DNA of 64,000 bases, taken from NCBI RefSeq assembly GCF_020921035.1, contig NC_063155.1, forward strand, positions 22,809,294-22,873,293, written 5' to 3'. The position numbers were made by a program, and so were the translations under genes. Of this stretch, positions 9,693-20,650 are shown piece after piece. Within the stretch, counting starts at the first letter, position 1, and each line of letters starts with the position of its first letter. Origin of the DNA: Rhodamnia argentea (taxonomy: Eukaryota; Streptophyta; Magnoliopsida; Myrtales; Myrtaceae). Below the pieces are notes generated by a model. That model saw only the letters and a program-made list of their open reading frames with translations. It was not told the origin of the DNA and searched no databases.

Positions 9693-10727
9693 TTAATATG
9701 GCGGAGGAGGTGACTTTACTGGAGGTGGTGGTGAATTGTAAACATAAGGAGGGGGTGGTGATGGAGAAGGTGGAGGTGGAGATTTGTAGTAATAGGGAGG
9801 AGGCGGTGATTTCACCGGAGGTGGTGGTGACTTGTAGAGATAAGGAGGTGGAGGTGATGGCGAGGGTGGAGGGGGGGACTTGTAGTGGTATGGGGGAGGC
9901 GGTGACTTTACTGGAGGTGGTGGTGACTTATAAACATAAGGTGGTGGTGGCGATGGTGAAGGTGGAGGTGGCGACTTGTAGACATAGGGAGGTGGTGGTG
10001 ATGGCGATGGTGGTGGTGGTGACTTATACACGTATGGAGGAGGTGGTGATGGTGAAGGTGGCGGCGGAGACTTGTAGACATATGGAGGTGGAGGTGATGG
10101 TGGTGGTGGTGACTTGTATATATAAGGAGGAGGTGGTGAAGGGGATGGTGGAGGAGGTGATTGGTAGACATATGGAGGTGGAGGTGATGGCGAAGGCGGC
10201 GGTGGTGATTTATAGACGTATGGAGGACGTGGTGAAGGAGAAGGCGGTGGTGGAGACTTGTAAACATATGGAGGTGGAGGAGATGGCGAAGGTGGTGGAG
10301 GTGACTTGTACACGTAGGGAGGAGGCGGGGAAGGAGAAGGTGGCGGCGGAGACTTATAAGCATATGGAGGCGGAGGCGAGGGCGACGGTGGGGGAGGTGA
10401 TTTGTAAATATAAGGAGGTGGAGGAGATGGTGATGGAGGAGGCGGGGACTTGTACATGTAAGGAGGTGGTGGTGAAGGAGAAGGTGGTGGTGGGGACGGT
10501 GAGGGTGGCGGCGGCGACTTATAGAGATAAGGTGGATGCTCTCGGTGTTCCGGTGGCGGTGGAGATTTGTAGAGATAAGGCGGATTCTCTACATGTTTTT
10601 GCGGCGGGGGCGGGGGCGACGCGTAGATATAAGGCTCATAACCGGCGGACACACACGTGGCAACAAGGCAAAAGGCCAATGCATGGAAGAGTCGAGGCCA
10701 GAGCCTCGACCGGCTGGGGCTTCTCAT
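9693..10727 (-). CDS. extensin, SPPPPSPSPPPP type, truncated by a nonsense codon (344 aa)
   Basis: Copy A of the array. The signal peptide (MRSPSRSRLWPRLFHALAFC...VSAG) is followed by YEPYIYASPPPP and about 18 units of SPPPPSPSPPPPYxYK, then alternating SPPPPVKSPPPPY units. The product should be a secreted, Hyp-arabinosylated and YxY cross-linked wall protein. The start is the ATG at 10727-10725; a longer frame begins at TTG six codons upstream. The frame ends at TAA 9695-9693 exactly where intact copy B reads Tyr (TAC). Beyond it the ancestral frame stays open to the original stop TAG at 9606-9608 and ends QYYYKSPPPPTGYY. A single substitution therefore removes 35 residues. The truncated protein retains most repeats and might still function. 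It has a TATA box at 10805-10813. Confidence 0.9.
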   Translation of the reverse strand: MRSPSRSRLWPRLFHALAFCLVATCVSAGYEPYIYASPPPPPQKHVENPPYLYKSPPPPEHREHPPYLYKSPPPPSPSPPPPSPSPPPPYMYKSPPPPSPSPPPPYIYKSPPPPSPSPPPPYAYKSPPPPSPSPPPPYVYKSPPPPSPSPPPPYVYKSPPPPSPSPRPPYVYKSPPPPSPSPPPPYVYQSPPPPSPSPPPPYIYKSPPPPSPPPPYVYKSPPPPSPSPPPPYVYKSPPPPSPSPPPPYVYKSPPPPSPSPPPPYVYKSPPPPVKSPPPPYHYKSPPPPSPSPPPPYLYKSPPPPVKSPPPPYYYKSPPPPSPSPPPPYVYNSPPPPVKSPPPPY

Positions 10728-10804
10728 TTGGTGCGGCAAACTCAACCTTGCTTCCGAATGAGAACTGTTGGGATGGTGATGGATGGGAAGGTTTTGTGCA
10801 ACCC

Positions 10805-10813
10805 TTTATATAG
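10805..10813 (-). promoter_or_regulatory. TATA box of extensin copy A
   Basis: On the minus strand this reads CTATATAAA, about 80 bases before the ATG. It is conserved in copy B and in the + strand extensin. Confidence 0.75.
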
Positions 10814-11789
10814 TGATTTCTCTCTTTTGAAACCCAATTTAACAGTCTGGAAGAGGGAAAAACTAGGTAAAAAAATTATAATTTCGTATAAATATGACCA
10901 AATCCAAATATGTTATTGTCATTTTCAATTGGTGCTCTGCTTGGTGGCTTCCCATGAAGGATCTCAGTTCTGACTTTCATGGGCCATCTTGAGTGGCCAT
11001 AGGAGCAAGTCAGAGAGAGAGGGTTAGGTGAGGTAAGACTAAGCTTGGATACAAAAACGACAACGCGTTTCCCATAAAAAAAAAAAGGATTTCTGAATCT
11101 TTCTTCTGATGGCACGAGAAAATGCAAGATGGCCATCGTTTTTCAGGCAAATGGACAAACGTGGGTATGACTGTGTCTTGGGGAGAAGACTCGATCCGAG
11201 TTTTGGCAAGAGAAGCGTGCCGCATTCGACAACTTTCACATATGATAATCTATACTTTTTCGTCGCGAGAAACGTAACGTGGGTTCTCTAGAGCTAGCCC
11301 CCATAGATGAAGATCGTACTAAAGCATTCCCATTTCGAGGGCTTAGTCTTCTGGGGACGTCGGTGCACGATTAGTATAATAGCCGATGACTTGTCGGACA
11401 GCATGAGCTTCAATGAAAGGCGGAAGGTTTCCATTATCTTGGACACTTGAACATGCTCGGAGTGCTACGGCGGTGCATCGCCTTTCGCTCGGACTTGCAT
11501 TTGTTGTTTATTCTATAATATTGCTTGCTTACCTAGGAAAAAGCAAGGAAAAATGGAAGGAAAGAAAGAAAGATGGAAAGATGGTTATGACTAATTAAGT
11601 ACAAACATTTGACAAATGACTTCTATGGAGCAGATATGTCTCCATAGGTACAAGGAAGGCGTCAAACCTTTTGATCTTTCCATGCCGGTGTTAGGCTGGC
11701 GACAAACCCGAATTTAAAAGTCCCGAAGTGATTGTTTAATGCGAGGGATTAGGTCATTAATCATTTGCGTTGACTGGCGCATACAATAA

Positions 11790-12538
11790 AATTTCACGTT
11801 TTTGAACATTGCTAACCTAATCACCATTACTTCTTATTGATGACGGTGTAATTTCGAGAGAGGGCATTGACTTTTATTTAACGAAATGAATCGAGTCATA
11901 TTATTCAAGCCAAATATAAAGCCCTATGAGAAACTGAACTACAATTTTTAACGGTTGAAATATCACTCTAAAGCACGAACATAATGATATCTCGGAATAA
12001 ATAGAAATAAAATAAAGTAATTATACTGTCCATGATATTGTGTAATGGGTCTTTCAATTAGTGTCTTGTCGTGTATCAATACACGACGGTGATACTTTCG
12101 TTCAAACGTTGGAATACAAATTAGTCCCTCTTCCCCACGATCAGTGTACTCGGGGGAATTTTCAGTTTAGAAACTGGGAGTCATTCGTTGAAATCCCAGC
12201 AAATTACATACAAGCTCTTCTATGTCTCTTATACATGCCAAAATGCATGGGTTTAACTGGTTCATCAACATGTAAATATTTCATGGACCTCTAAGTAGCC
12301 AGGCATTCGAAAGCGTGCTTCTGAGATTGGTCTCTTTTGAGTTTGAGTTTGATTGTATGTAGATAGTGCAATTTGGCATACGGCCACAGCAGTCATCTGT
12401 TTATATAACTTTATACATTGGTGGTATAAAAATGTTTCTCCATAAGCACAATCTAAATGTCTTATCTCATTAAATAATACACGCGGGTCCCTCCAATTAG
12501 TTTTTTTTTTTTTGGTCAATCCAATTAGTTAGAGATCC
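11790..12538. other. insert DNA of unknown type within block B
   Basis: AT-rich DNA that interrupts block homology before the Mutator-like element at 12549. I see no coding sequence and no clear termini. Confidence 0.4.
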
Positions 12539-12548
12539 CATGTTCGTG

Positions 12549-13670
12549 GGAAAAGTATAAAAAAGGTCTTAAACATACTACATTGGTACAAATTCAGTCT
12601 TAAACCTTTCAATTAAACAAATTTAGTCTTAAACCTTTTTGCATTTATACCAATTTAGTTCATCCGATCAATTTTGGTCAGAAATCGCCGACGTGAGCGG
12701 TGGCTGCCTTACGTGGCATCACCGGCGCTGGTGTGGAAATTTTTTGTATATAAATTTTAAGTAATTTTTAAATGTTTTACTATTTTTTTCCTTTATTTTT
12801 TTTTTTGTCTTCACCCTTTTGTTCTTCCCCCCCGTTTCTTATAAAGCACGTCAAAATCCGGCTAAAAAGCAAAGCGCCGAATTGTTCTGGAGTATTAGTT
12901 ATTCAGACAGCAGGATTTTAAATTGATCAAAATCAAATCAGCACCAAAACTCAGATTTGATAGCTCTTTCCCCATCTCAAACCCAGGAAAGCCGGATGGA
13001 AAAATCGTACCTTTATTACGTACGCACAGCTTTTCTCCATCTCCATTCGAGAACATTAGATCAAACTTCTCAATCTCATAAATGTCGAACCACGCAAACC
13101 GAAAAATTGGGAATGGAGGATGACCCTCGCCATGACGGTTCTTCGAAGCCTTCTGATTTCAAAGATAAACCGATTTCGACAATAATCGGTGTCTAAGAAG
13201 AGGAAAGTCGAGAAGGACAAAAAAAAGCAAACTGATAATCACAGGAAAAACCTGGTTTGAGAGAGAAGATTTAGACGGCCATTTCTACGAGCTTCGTAGC
13301 TCTTAGCCTCTTGTCCTTCGAACGACGCTAAGATTAGAGCAGATTTAACTCGTGTTAACTTCGAATGACTCGAGGCCAACCCCCCGGCCTCGCCAGCCTC
13401 ACCCTCGCCAATGCCGAGGAAAAAAAGTAAAGGAAAAAAAAAATAAAAAATTCACAAAATATATAAATTTATAAAAAGAATTTCACGTCAAAGCCAGCGG
13501 TGCCACATAAGACGGCAGATGTCCACGTCAACGGTTTCCAATCAAAATTGGCCGGATGGATTGAATTGGTACAAATGCAAAAAGGTTTAGGGCTAAAATG
13601 GTCTAATTAAAAGGTTTATGACTGAATTGATACCGGTGCAATAGGTTTATGACTTTTTTGATATTTTTCC
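12549..13670. mobile_element. Mutator-like element, possible gene-carrying (Pack-MULE) copy
   Basis: A 1122-base element with terminal inverted repeats well over 100 bases. The left end ('ggaaaagtataaaaaaggtc', 'cagtcttaaacc', 'catccgatcaattttggt') is mirrored by the right ('accaattcaatcc' region, 'aattggccggatggattga', 'gacttttttgatatttttcc'). Flanks CATGTTCGTG (12539-12548) and CATGTTTGTG (13671-13680) form a 10-base target duplication with one mismatch. The interior (about 12830-13390) lacks transposase. It is less AT-rich, with short open frames such as 12994-13195, so captured host DNA is possible. Confidence 0.75.
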
Positions 13671-14631
13671 CATGTTTGTGACATGTTTGAGACAATATTC
13701 AATTGTAAAGCCTGCAAACACAAAAATAATATGATCATTGAAAATTCCATAGATTTCGGTGGGTATCTAGTCTTTCAAAATTTTAAATAAATGAATATAT
13801 CACATATGAGCTCTTTACACAAATGGCCGTATGACACGTTTGTAGTTGGGGTTTAAGGAAAAGAGCGGAACGGTAAAAATTCCCAGAGATATTATTGCCA
13901 AAAGAAAAAATTTATGACAACAAAAACCGAGCAAATAAAAGGAAGGTGTAACTGGAGCTGGACACTACACTATTTTAGTTGAACAAACTCCTGTACAACC
14001 TAGTGGGAGCCGGACAAAAATATGCTCTCTTGCCCCTGAATTGATTTTGGAACACATAGTAAATGGATCAGTAGGACAATTGGGGCTAAACCACATGCCA
14101 TTTCTAAAAATTTTCATGAAAAACCTTTTGTTTTCAAAAACCTTGGGACGAGAAATCTTGAGAAACCCAACCCTCAGTGCTTACCATGAATGACAAGACG
14201 TTCAATTGTTGGTTATCGTCATCGGATTGGTTTGGGATACTTCATCAAGATTTCAAAATAATGAAAAACTTTTATAATTTTATTGATGAATGAGTCAATC
14301 AAGTTACATCCTATTGAAAAGGGAGATCTTAAGATGCAACATGAATTGAAAAGAAAAACCTAATAAAGCAATAAAATGTCCAACACGGGGGAATGCATAA
14401 ACTTAAAAGATGTTACTAATTTGGGTCTACGCCCACTTCCTCGTAGATGAACTCTCTTGGCCTTTAGTAGAGCTAATCATCCCATGTGTTCCAAGTTGTA
14501 CCCCGAGGATAGGCATTATGACTCAGAGGTGTAGAATATTTAACCATGAAGTTGTATCCTCTGCTCGGGTGCCCCAAAGTATCCCATATCTCCTTGTTAC
14601 CTCCATCTTTGACCAGATCTGGATGTTTCAA

Positions 14632-15566
14632 CTAAATACTTGGGACTACTAGCGAGTCTAAATTTCCATGACAATATTCCCAATTACGGAACATGAGATT
14701 CCTCGCATCAATCATATCTTGGATCCGTGTCTTCAATGTGAAACATTCCTCCAGCGAGTGGCCGGCATGGCCATAATGAAAATCACAAAACTTGCTTGGA
14801 TCCACACTTCGTGCATCTTCGGCCACGGAGAAATCTTCCTCCCTTTGGATCAATCCCTTTTTCAGCAATATTGGCCAAAGTACAAACATCGGTTGAGACA
14901 GTTGAGTAAATTCTCTAGAGATCGGAGATTGATCTTGAATTGGCTGTTTTCCACAGGCACTTGAGTAGCACATCGTTCATCAAGAAAGATGGGACCGGAA
15001 TACGAGCTGAACCTGATCGGGTTAGGGAGAGTCACTAGATTTGGAGCAGGCAGACCAAAACAGGAATTGGTGTTGTTTGGAAGAGATGTCTGCTTTGCCT
15101 TGACCAGATGTTTCAAGAGATAAACCATCCGCCCGATGAGATTAATTAGATTGTTCATTCGTTCATTCGACTCCTTCACTCGCTCTTTCATCTCTTGTAT
15201 CCTCTATTCCATTTGGGCCAATAGTTTGGCGGTTTCATTGGTCGGTCTCATAGCCACAGGGCTGGCTTGGTAGACAGGAGCTGGTGATGGGGCGTTCAAG
15301 CGAGCGCCAATAATGACAACATCCTCTAGCAGCATGGTGTAACCGGGGACATGCTCGGAAGCCTTATTAGGATTGCTTGCGGGAGGGATCGGAGAGGCGA
15401 CGTCATGAGGTGTTGGACCGGTCGGGTGCTTAGCAGAAGCAATAGTAGTAGCCATCATACGTTCCATCATTTGGCTCATCATACCCTCAAACCTTTGGTT
15501 CATAGCCTCGAATTGCTCCCGCAGAGCTTCCTAGACCGTGTTGTTGATTTCAGCTTTGCCTGCCAT
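14632..15566 (-). pseudogene. decayed gag gene of a gypsy-type retrotransposon
   Basis: On the minus strand from ATG 15566 the text runs MAGKAEINNTV-stop-EALREQFEAMNQRFEGMMSQMMER. Pieces with a coiled MKERVKESNERMNNLINLI segment follow, and then KFCDFHYGHAGHSLEECFTL, the Cys/His motif common in plant gypsy gag proteins upstream of the protease. At least two in-frame stops and frameshifts break it, so no functional product is expected. Confidence 0.75.
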
Positions 15567-18129
15567 TTTCTTAGCCAGAGAGCGGGTAACTCGTGGGGAA
15601 CCCGTGATAGATTACTTGCAAGGGAGGGTCATATGATGAGTATAAAGCGTGAGAGACGTCGAGTCGATCCATGGCTATACTAGACTCATGAACACTTGAC
15701 TCGTAACCCTGACCTACAGGTTCCAGCCTCGTCAAGTTTTGGGAAATTATTCATGAAAAATCATCCAGTAGTGAAAATGTTGTGAAAATTTACCAGCTTA
15801 TAGAAAAGAGGCTGATGAACAACTTTCATGTTGGACGATCGAGCTAGATCTGAGTGGATCAAATCAGTTTAATGCGTCTTTGTGAAAAATTATGTTCAGA
15901 AAACTGTTTCATCCACCTGCTGTTAAAAGAACGAAGGGGTCCCTTAAACTGAGAATTTAATTCCAAAATTTTGTAGGCTATTATTCAAGACATCAACCTA
16001 CAACTTTCATGTTTGGTAATTTAGCAATACGGCACGTTTACTAGTAGTAAATTGCAAAATGAATCTGTAGTCTGAGAACGTGCGAGATCCCAGCCTGCTC
16101 GACCCCAACCATTAATTCCATGATAAATAGAAAACACACTGGATTACCACAAAATTTTTTGAGACGATGGTTCAAGATCTTACAAACATTTTTTGTTTGA
16201 AGTGAGGAAATTGAATCCAACATGAAAGGGGCGTAAAAATTTGTACAAGACAGCAAGGTCAGAATGAAAATAGAACTGTTTTGTTAATCTAAAAGTGTAA
16301 TCAAAGTATGACCACCATAAAATCCGAAAAAAAAAAAAAAATCCCAAACAAGAGACCTAGGAATGTAAAGATACAAGTAAAAAGACAGGGCTCAACAAGA
16401 CCACAAAGACAAACTAATTTGCCACGAACCGACTCAGGAAATAAAGGGAGAAAATACATGTGCTAACATGATGATCATGAGTTCAAAGACAAGCGGAATG
16501 ACATATGCATGCTTTATTAGCCAGGTGTTTTAGAGCTTTCGAGGGCGAATCTGACTTAACGATCTAAGTCATATCCAGAACCTCTTGAGCTTGAGGGGTG
16601 TCAAGAAGTCCTCTCATGCCTATAGATTCAGGCCAGAGTGAGGAACTCTCAACATGATCGGGGTCGAGGGCAAGGTCATCCATTCCTCCATCCCGAGGCT
16701 AGGCAGATCCTCACTTACACACCATCCTAGGTTCATCTAGCATTTTAGGGTCCAATGCAATGTTATGAATCATGCATGACAGGTACAATCCACTCAATCA
16801 TGGCATTTTATAATAAAATAGGGCAATTGAATTAAATGCCAAAAATCAAGTAAACCTATAGAAAATCATCAAAAAAAAAAAATGAAGCACAATGGAGTTA
16901 GATAATGCAAGATATAATCAAATAAAAATCAATCAAACCCCAAATCAGTTGTTCCAAAAAATCAATCACATTCAAGACAAATCACAATCAATCAATCAAG
17001 GCATAGATCATGAAAATCAACGGCTTAAGTCCACAAAATTTTAATTTTTTCGAAAATTAAGGGAAATTGGGTGGAAATTCCGAAAATCAACCTTAAAATT
17101 TGAAAATTAATTTTAATTTCGAAAACTCAAATTTAATTTTCAAAAGTTAATTAAAATTTCGATTGACCCCTTTTAATTTTCAAAAAATTAAAATTAATGT
17201 CCCCAATGGAGTCGCTAAGTCGTCACGACCTAAAATTAGGCTAACGGATTATCAGGTTAATTAAATCAACTAACCTAATTCGAACCCTCTCAAGTCCTAC
17301 CGAATCGCAACTTAGGTTTATTCATGAGAAATTATTCAATTGGAGCCGCCACTAATCATTTACGGTAGGTTGATTAGAAACCTATATAAAATAGCGGAAG
17401 AACTATTTTATCTCTACGAATCGTAGAGAATGAGTCCGGGGACTTGGTTACGCTAATTGAAAAAATTAACGCCCTTTCGGTACCAATTTCATGAAAAAGC
17501 CTTTCCGATTGATCGATGTGAATTTGATGATTAATTGGAAAAATGTGACATGAGGACCATATATTAAGCGCTCATAGGATGATTTTTTTGGTATTTTCGG
17601 AAATAAAAGAAAACAAAAGCAATCAAAAATCTGAACAAAAATAAACAAAAATGCCCATAATATACCTTTTAATTTTCGATTTTTCCGAAGATCCTCTCAT
17701 TCCCAAAGATCTAGGCTAGAGCGAGATTTTATCCGCTACATTCTCGAGGATTCGAGCCGGTATGCGGATATGTGTATAGAAAAACAACGTCCCTTTTCGC
17801 CAAAGGGCGTAACACGAATTTCTGTACTAAATCACATCCCATTCCACGAGATCGTGGCTAAGACGTGTGATTTATTTTTCCGACGGGTCTAGGCACATAT
17901 GGAGCATATATTATGGGCATGTTTGTTTAAAATTGTGCAAACTTTAAAACAAATCAAAACAAACAAGCACGACAAAAATAAAATAAAATGAATCAATTTA
18001 TTTTGGATATTTGGAAAAAATGAGAGGGGTGGCCAAAAATATGACATTGGGGTCCATATTCCCTCATCTAAAAAAATTGATCCACTTTTAACTTGAGAAA
18101 TTATCTTTGGGATTTGAAAATTTAATTTC

Positions 18130-18560
18130 AAATAATTCTCGAAAAATGGGATAATTATCCAGTCGAACACAAATATTATCTCTAATCAAATGTTTTCAAA
18201 AAAGTCCACATGAGATAAGATAGGACAGTAAACCATCCAGCCAACTCAAAAGTTAGATATAAATATTAAGATCAAGAAGGTTATCCACAACAACCAGATA
18301 ACATCCAATTAAACACAAAACTTATCCATGACATGATTATCCATAAAAGATAAGGCAATATAACCAATGGAATGAATGTGAGATAACTATCCGAAGCAAA
18401 AAATTATTCACAAGTTAAATGTTATCCAGTTCGAAAACTCCCAGAGATTAGATAAAGTTTATTCACATTATCGTTATCCAATTCACATGAGATAAGATTG
18501 AACAACTATCGAGATAACATCAACTCAACCAATTGAGATAAAAATCAATACAATGCTCAT
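18130..18560. repeat. cluster of GATAA / TTATC motifs inside the retroelement
   Basis: About sixteen GATAA or TTATC words, often as GATAAC/TTATCC, occur on both strands in about 430 bases. This looks like a diverged minisatellite built on 'ttatcca...gataac'. GATAA is the core of plant I-box elements, but regulatory use here is only a possibility. Confidence 0.5.
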
Positions 18561-20650
18561 CCATCCATATGCAATTCAGCCGAGAGAGCTATGGTACCGA
18601 AAGTCAATTCCTTTCCCACAAAAATTCTTATCCTCTCCAATTTGTCTAATTTAATCTAAAAATTGTTGGACCAAATTCGAGAAAAGATTTTTCCAATCAA
18701 TTTAATCAATTCTCAAGGATGTGCATGAAATTCAACCAATTTTATAATCAAATTAGCCTTGCTCGAAAAAAAATCAGATTTTTAGTACCACAAGAGTCAC
18801 GTTTTCGGTTTTTGACATAAAAAAGCTTGAATTTTTCAACTTTAATTGCAAAAATCAATGTGTTCAAAGATGCTAAGAACAACAAGCAAGTTACCAAGCT
18901 AACTAGCATGATTTAGCAACCAAAAGTTGAGATTTTTTACCCTTTCTAAGCCAAATTCTGCACCTGCGCGCTTGCTGGAAATTTACCCAAAATCACACTT
19001 TTCGAGTTCGGTTCGCTATCGAACTTCTCCCGAATGATCTACCACAAGTAATAGCATTGTTAGGTCCTCAAATAACCAGAAAAAAAAAGAGCTGATCAAC
19101 CTTCAAAAAAGACTGGACAGCAGTGAACAGCAGCTGATCATCGATGCTAAGTTCGTCGGGATTGGCTTGAACAGTGAAGGAACAAATATTGAACAGCAGA
19201 AAGTTAAATCTCAATTGGAACTCAAGGTGAGAACACTCGGAGAAACCTGAAAAATCAACTGGACCGAACACCCAAAACTTTCTGGATATCATCTCATAAT
19301 TTCCTTTTTATTTACTCAAGAAAAACCATGACACCCACAATCCATCTTGCCTTCGTTGAATCTGGACGAGACCTGAAGCTGGACAAAATCAAAAGCAAAC
19401 AAACTCACCACTTTTCTTGTACCTCCTGGCGAACTCACGTGTGATGACAATTGTGTGGCCTCCTTCTAAACCCTAGGCTTAGCACTCTATTTATAGACTA
19501 GGGGTTTTCTAGTCCTAGTTGAAGCAGACTCATCATCGACCGTCGGATTAAAAATTATGATTTTCGAGAGTCCGATCTCATTAAAACTCCTCAATAATTT
19601 TGACCACAAGAAGGATTGTCATGGGCTAGCCCAATTTCATGCTCTTGCGGGCTTGATTATGCATTCTCGGACTCAAATTAGGCTTTAATTAATTAAATAA
19701 ATAATTAATTAAAAGCCTTTAACAATTAGGCGAGCAAAGTGAGCTGAATTAAACTTGAAAATAGGCTCAAGCCCTCTTAGAATTTTCGGCACACTCTCTA
19801 GCCTTAGTCGAAAATTTCAGACTAAGTTTGGTCCAATTGCTATATTCAATTAAGCTCTATTGACTCAACTTTGCAATAATACATGACTGATAAATATGCA
19901 ATACATGGGGAATTAATTTTTGGTAAGAACTATAACTAATTCTCATTTTATGCTTGAAATGAATGATTTAATAAAAAATGAAAATTTAGGTGTCAACACT
20001 CTTTCTGCATTACGATTAATAAGGAAATTAGTCTCCCACAAAGTAAAGGAATGATCAATTTTGCCGACGGTTCCGTGTCGATTATTATACCATGAACGAT
20101 ATTTCTATTTTTTTTTTCTTTGTACTTGTTACGTCAATGAATTAGTGGGTTTATGGCCATAGACATCTCGCTAGTTCGGCAATCATTAGCTGCTTGTGGG
20201 AGCTCTCTTTCTGGAAGGTCATGAGAGGGTCCCCAAGTTGTGCATGTGCATGCAAAGCGTGAATATAAGAGACTTGCTAGCCGTTGACTCAGTCCTTGGT
20301 CGGTTTTGAACTATCTCGAAAAGCTATTTGCTAGGGGTTTTGTTCTTAGGAACGTTGACAGTTGCTAAGCGCAAGATACTCATACATATTGAAAATAAAA
20401 ATGAGGGAAGGGGAGGAGAGAATGAGTGAGAAACATGAACCAACAGCTTAAGACATTGATAAAAACTGAATTCATACATGCTTTCGTTGCTCGAAGTAAT
20501 CATACAATCATTGTCACTCGGGACTTATGAAAATGAAAAGTACATGTGTATAAGAATGAAAAATAATTGCTTCCATGTAAAGCGTATCGCCAAAGAACGG
20601 TATTATTCTTGCTGCAGCTTCTTGAGCACTTGGAGGGGATCAATGGCCGC

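Larger units (their letters stand above)
6395..11570. repeat. duplicated extensin block, copy A
   Basis: First of three tandem copies. Its left part ('gagtctaagat.gatacttccttttcc...gactttct.ctagaaa', 6400-6460) matches copy C at about 27205-27265. Its middle (7670-7760 and 8895-9660) matches copy B (20005-20100, 20130-20700) and copy C (27300-27840). The DNA upstream of the extensin gene (10860-11550) matches 22440-23250 and 28020-28930. Near 11550-11590 the match switches from the right end of the block back to its left end (6485-6620), which marks the A/B junction. Copy A has gained two transposon insertions that B and C lack at the same sites. Confidence 0.85.
13681..19996 (-). mobile_element. 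LTR retroelement (gypsy-like gag, no pol seen), minus orientation
   Basis: The right boundary on the minus strand reads TGTTGACACCTAAATTTTC (LTR-type TG start) and abuts resumed block B homology at 19997. The same start occurs at 36042 (+) and, slightly altered, at 29921 (+). About 2.6 kb inward lies the motif set 'ggagccgccactaatc', 'cggggacttggttacgctaattg', 'aacgccctttcggtacc', also found in reverse at 32890-33040. Further in is a decayed gag (14632-15566). I find no reverse transcriptase or integrase, so this is a deleted or non-autonomous (LARD-like) element. The left boundary is uncertain. Confidence 0.65.

Noticed and set aside
9659-10813. 384-aa open frame on + across extensin A (and 503 aa on + at 20704-22215 across extensin B)
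   Set aside because: Antisense shadows: the reverse complement of CCN-rich proline codons rarely makes stops. They lack a signal peptide, domains or promoter.
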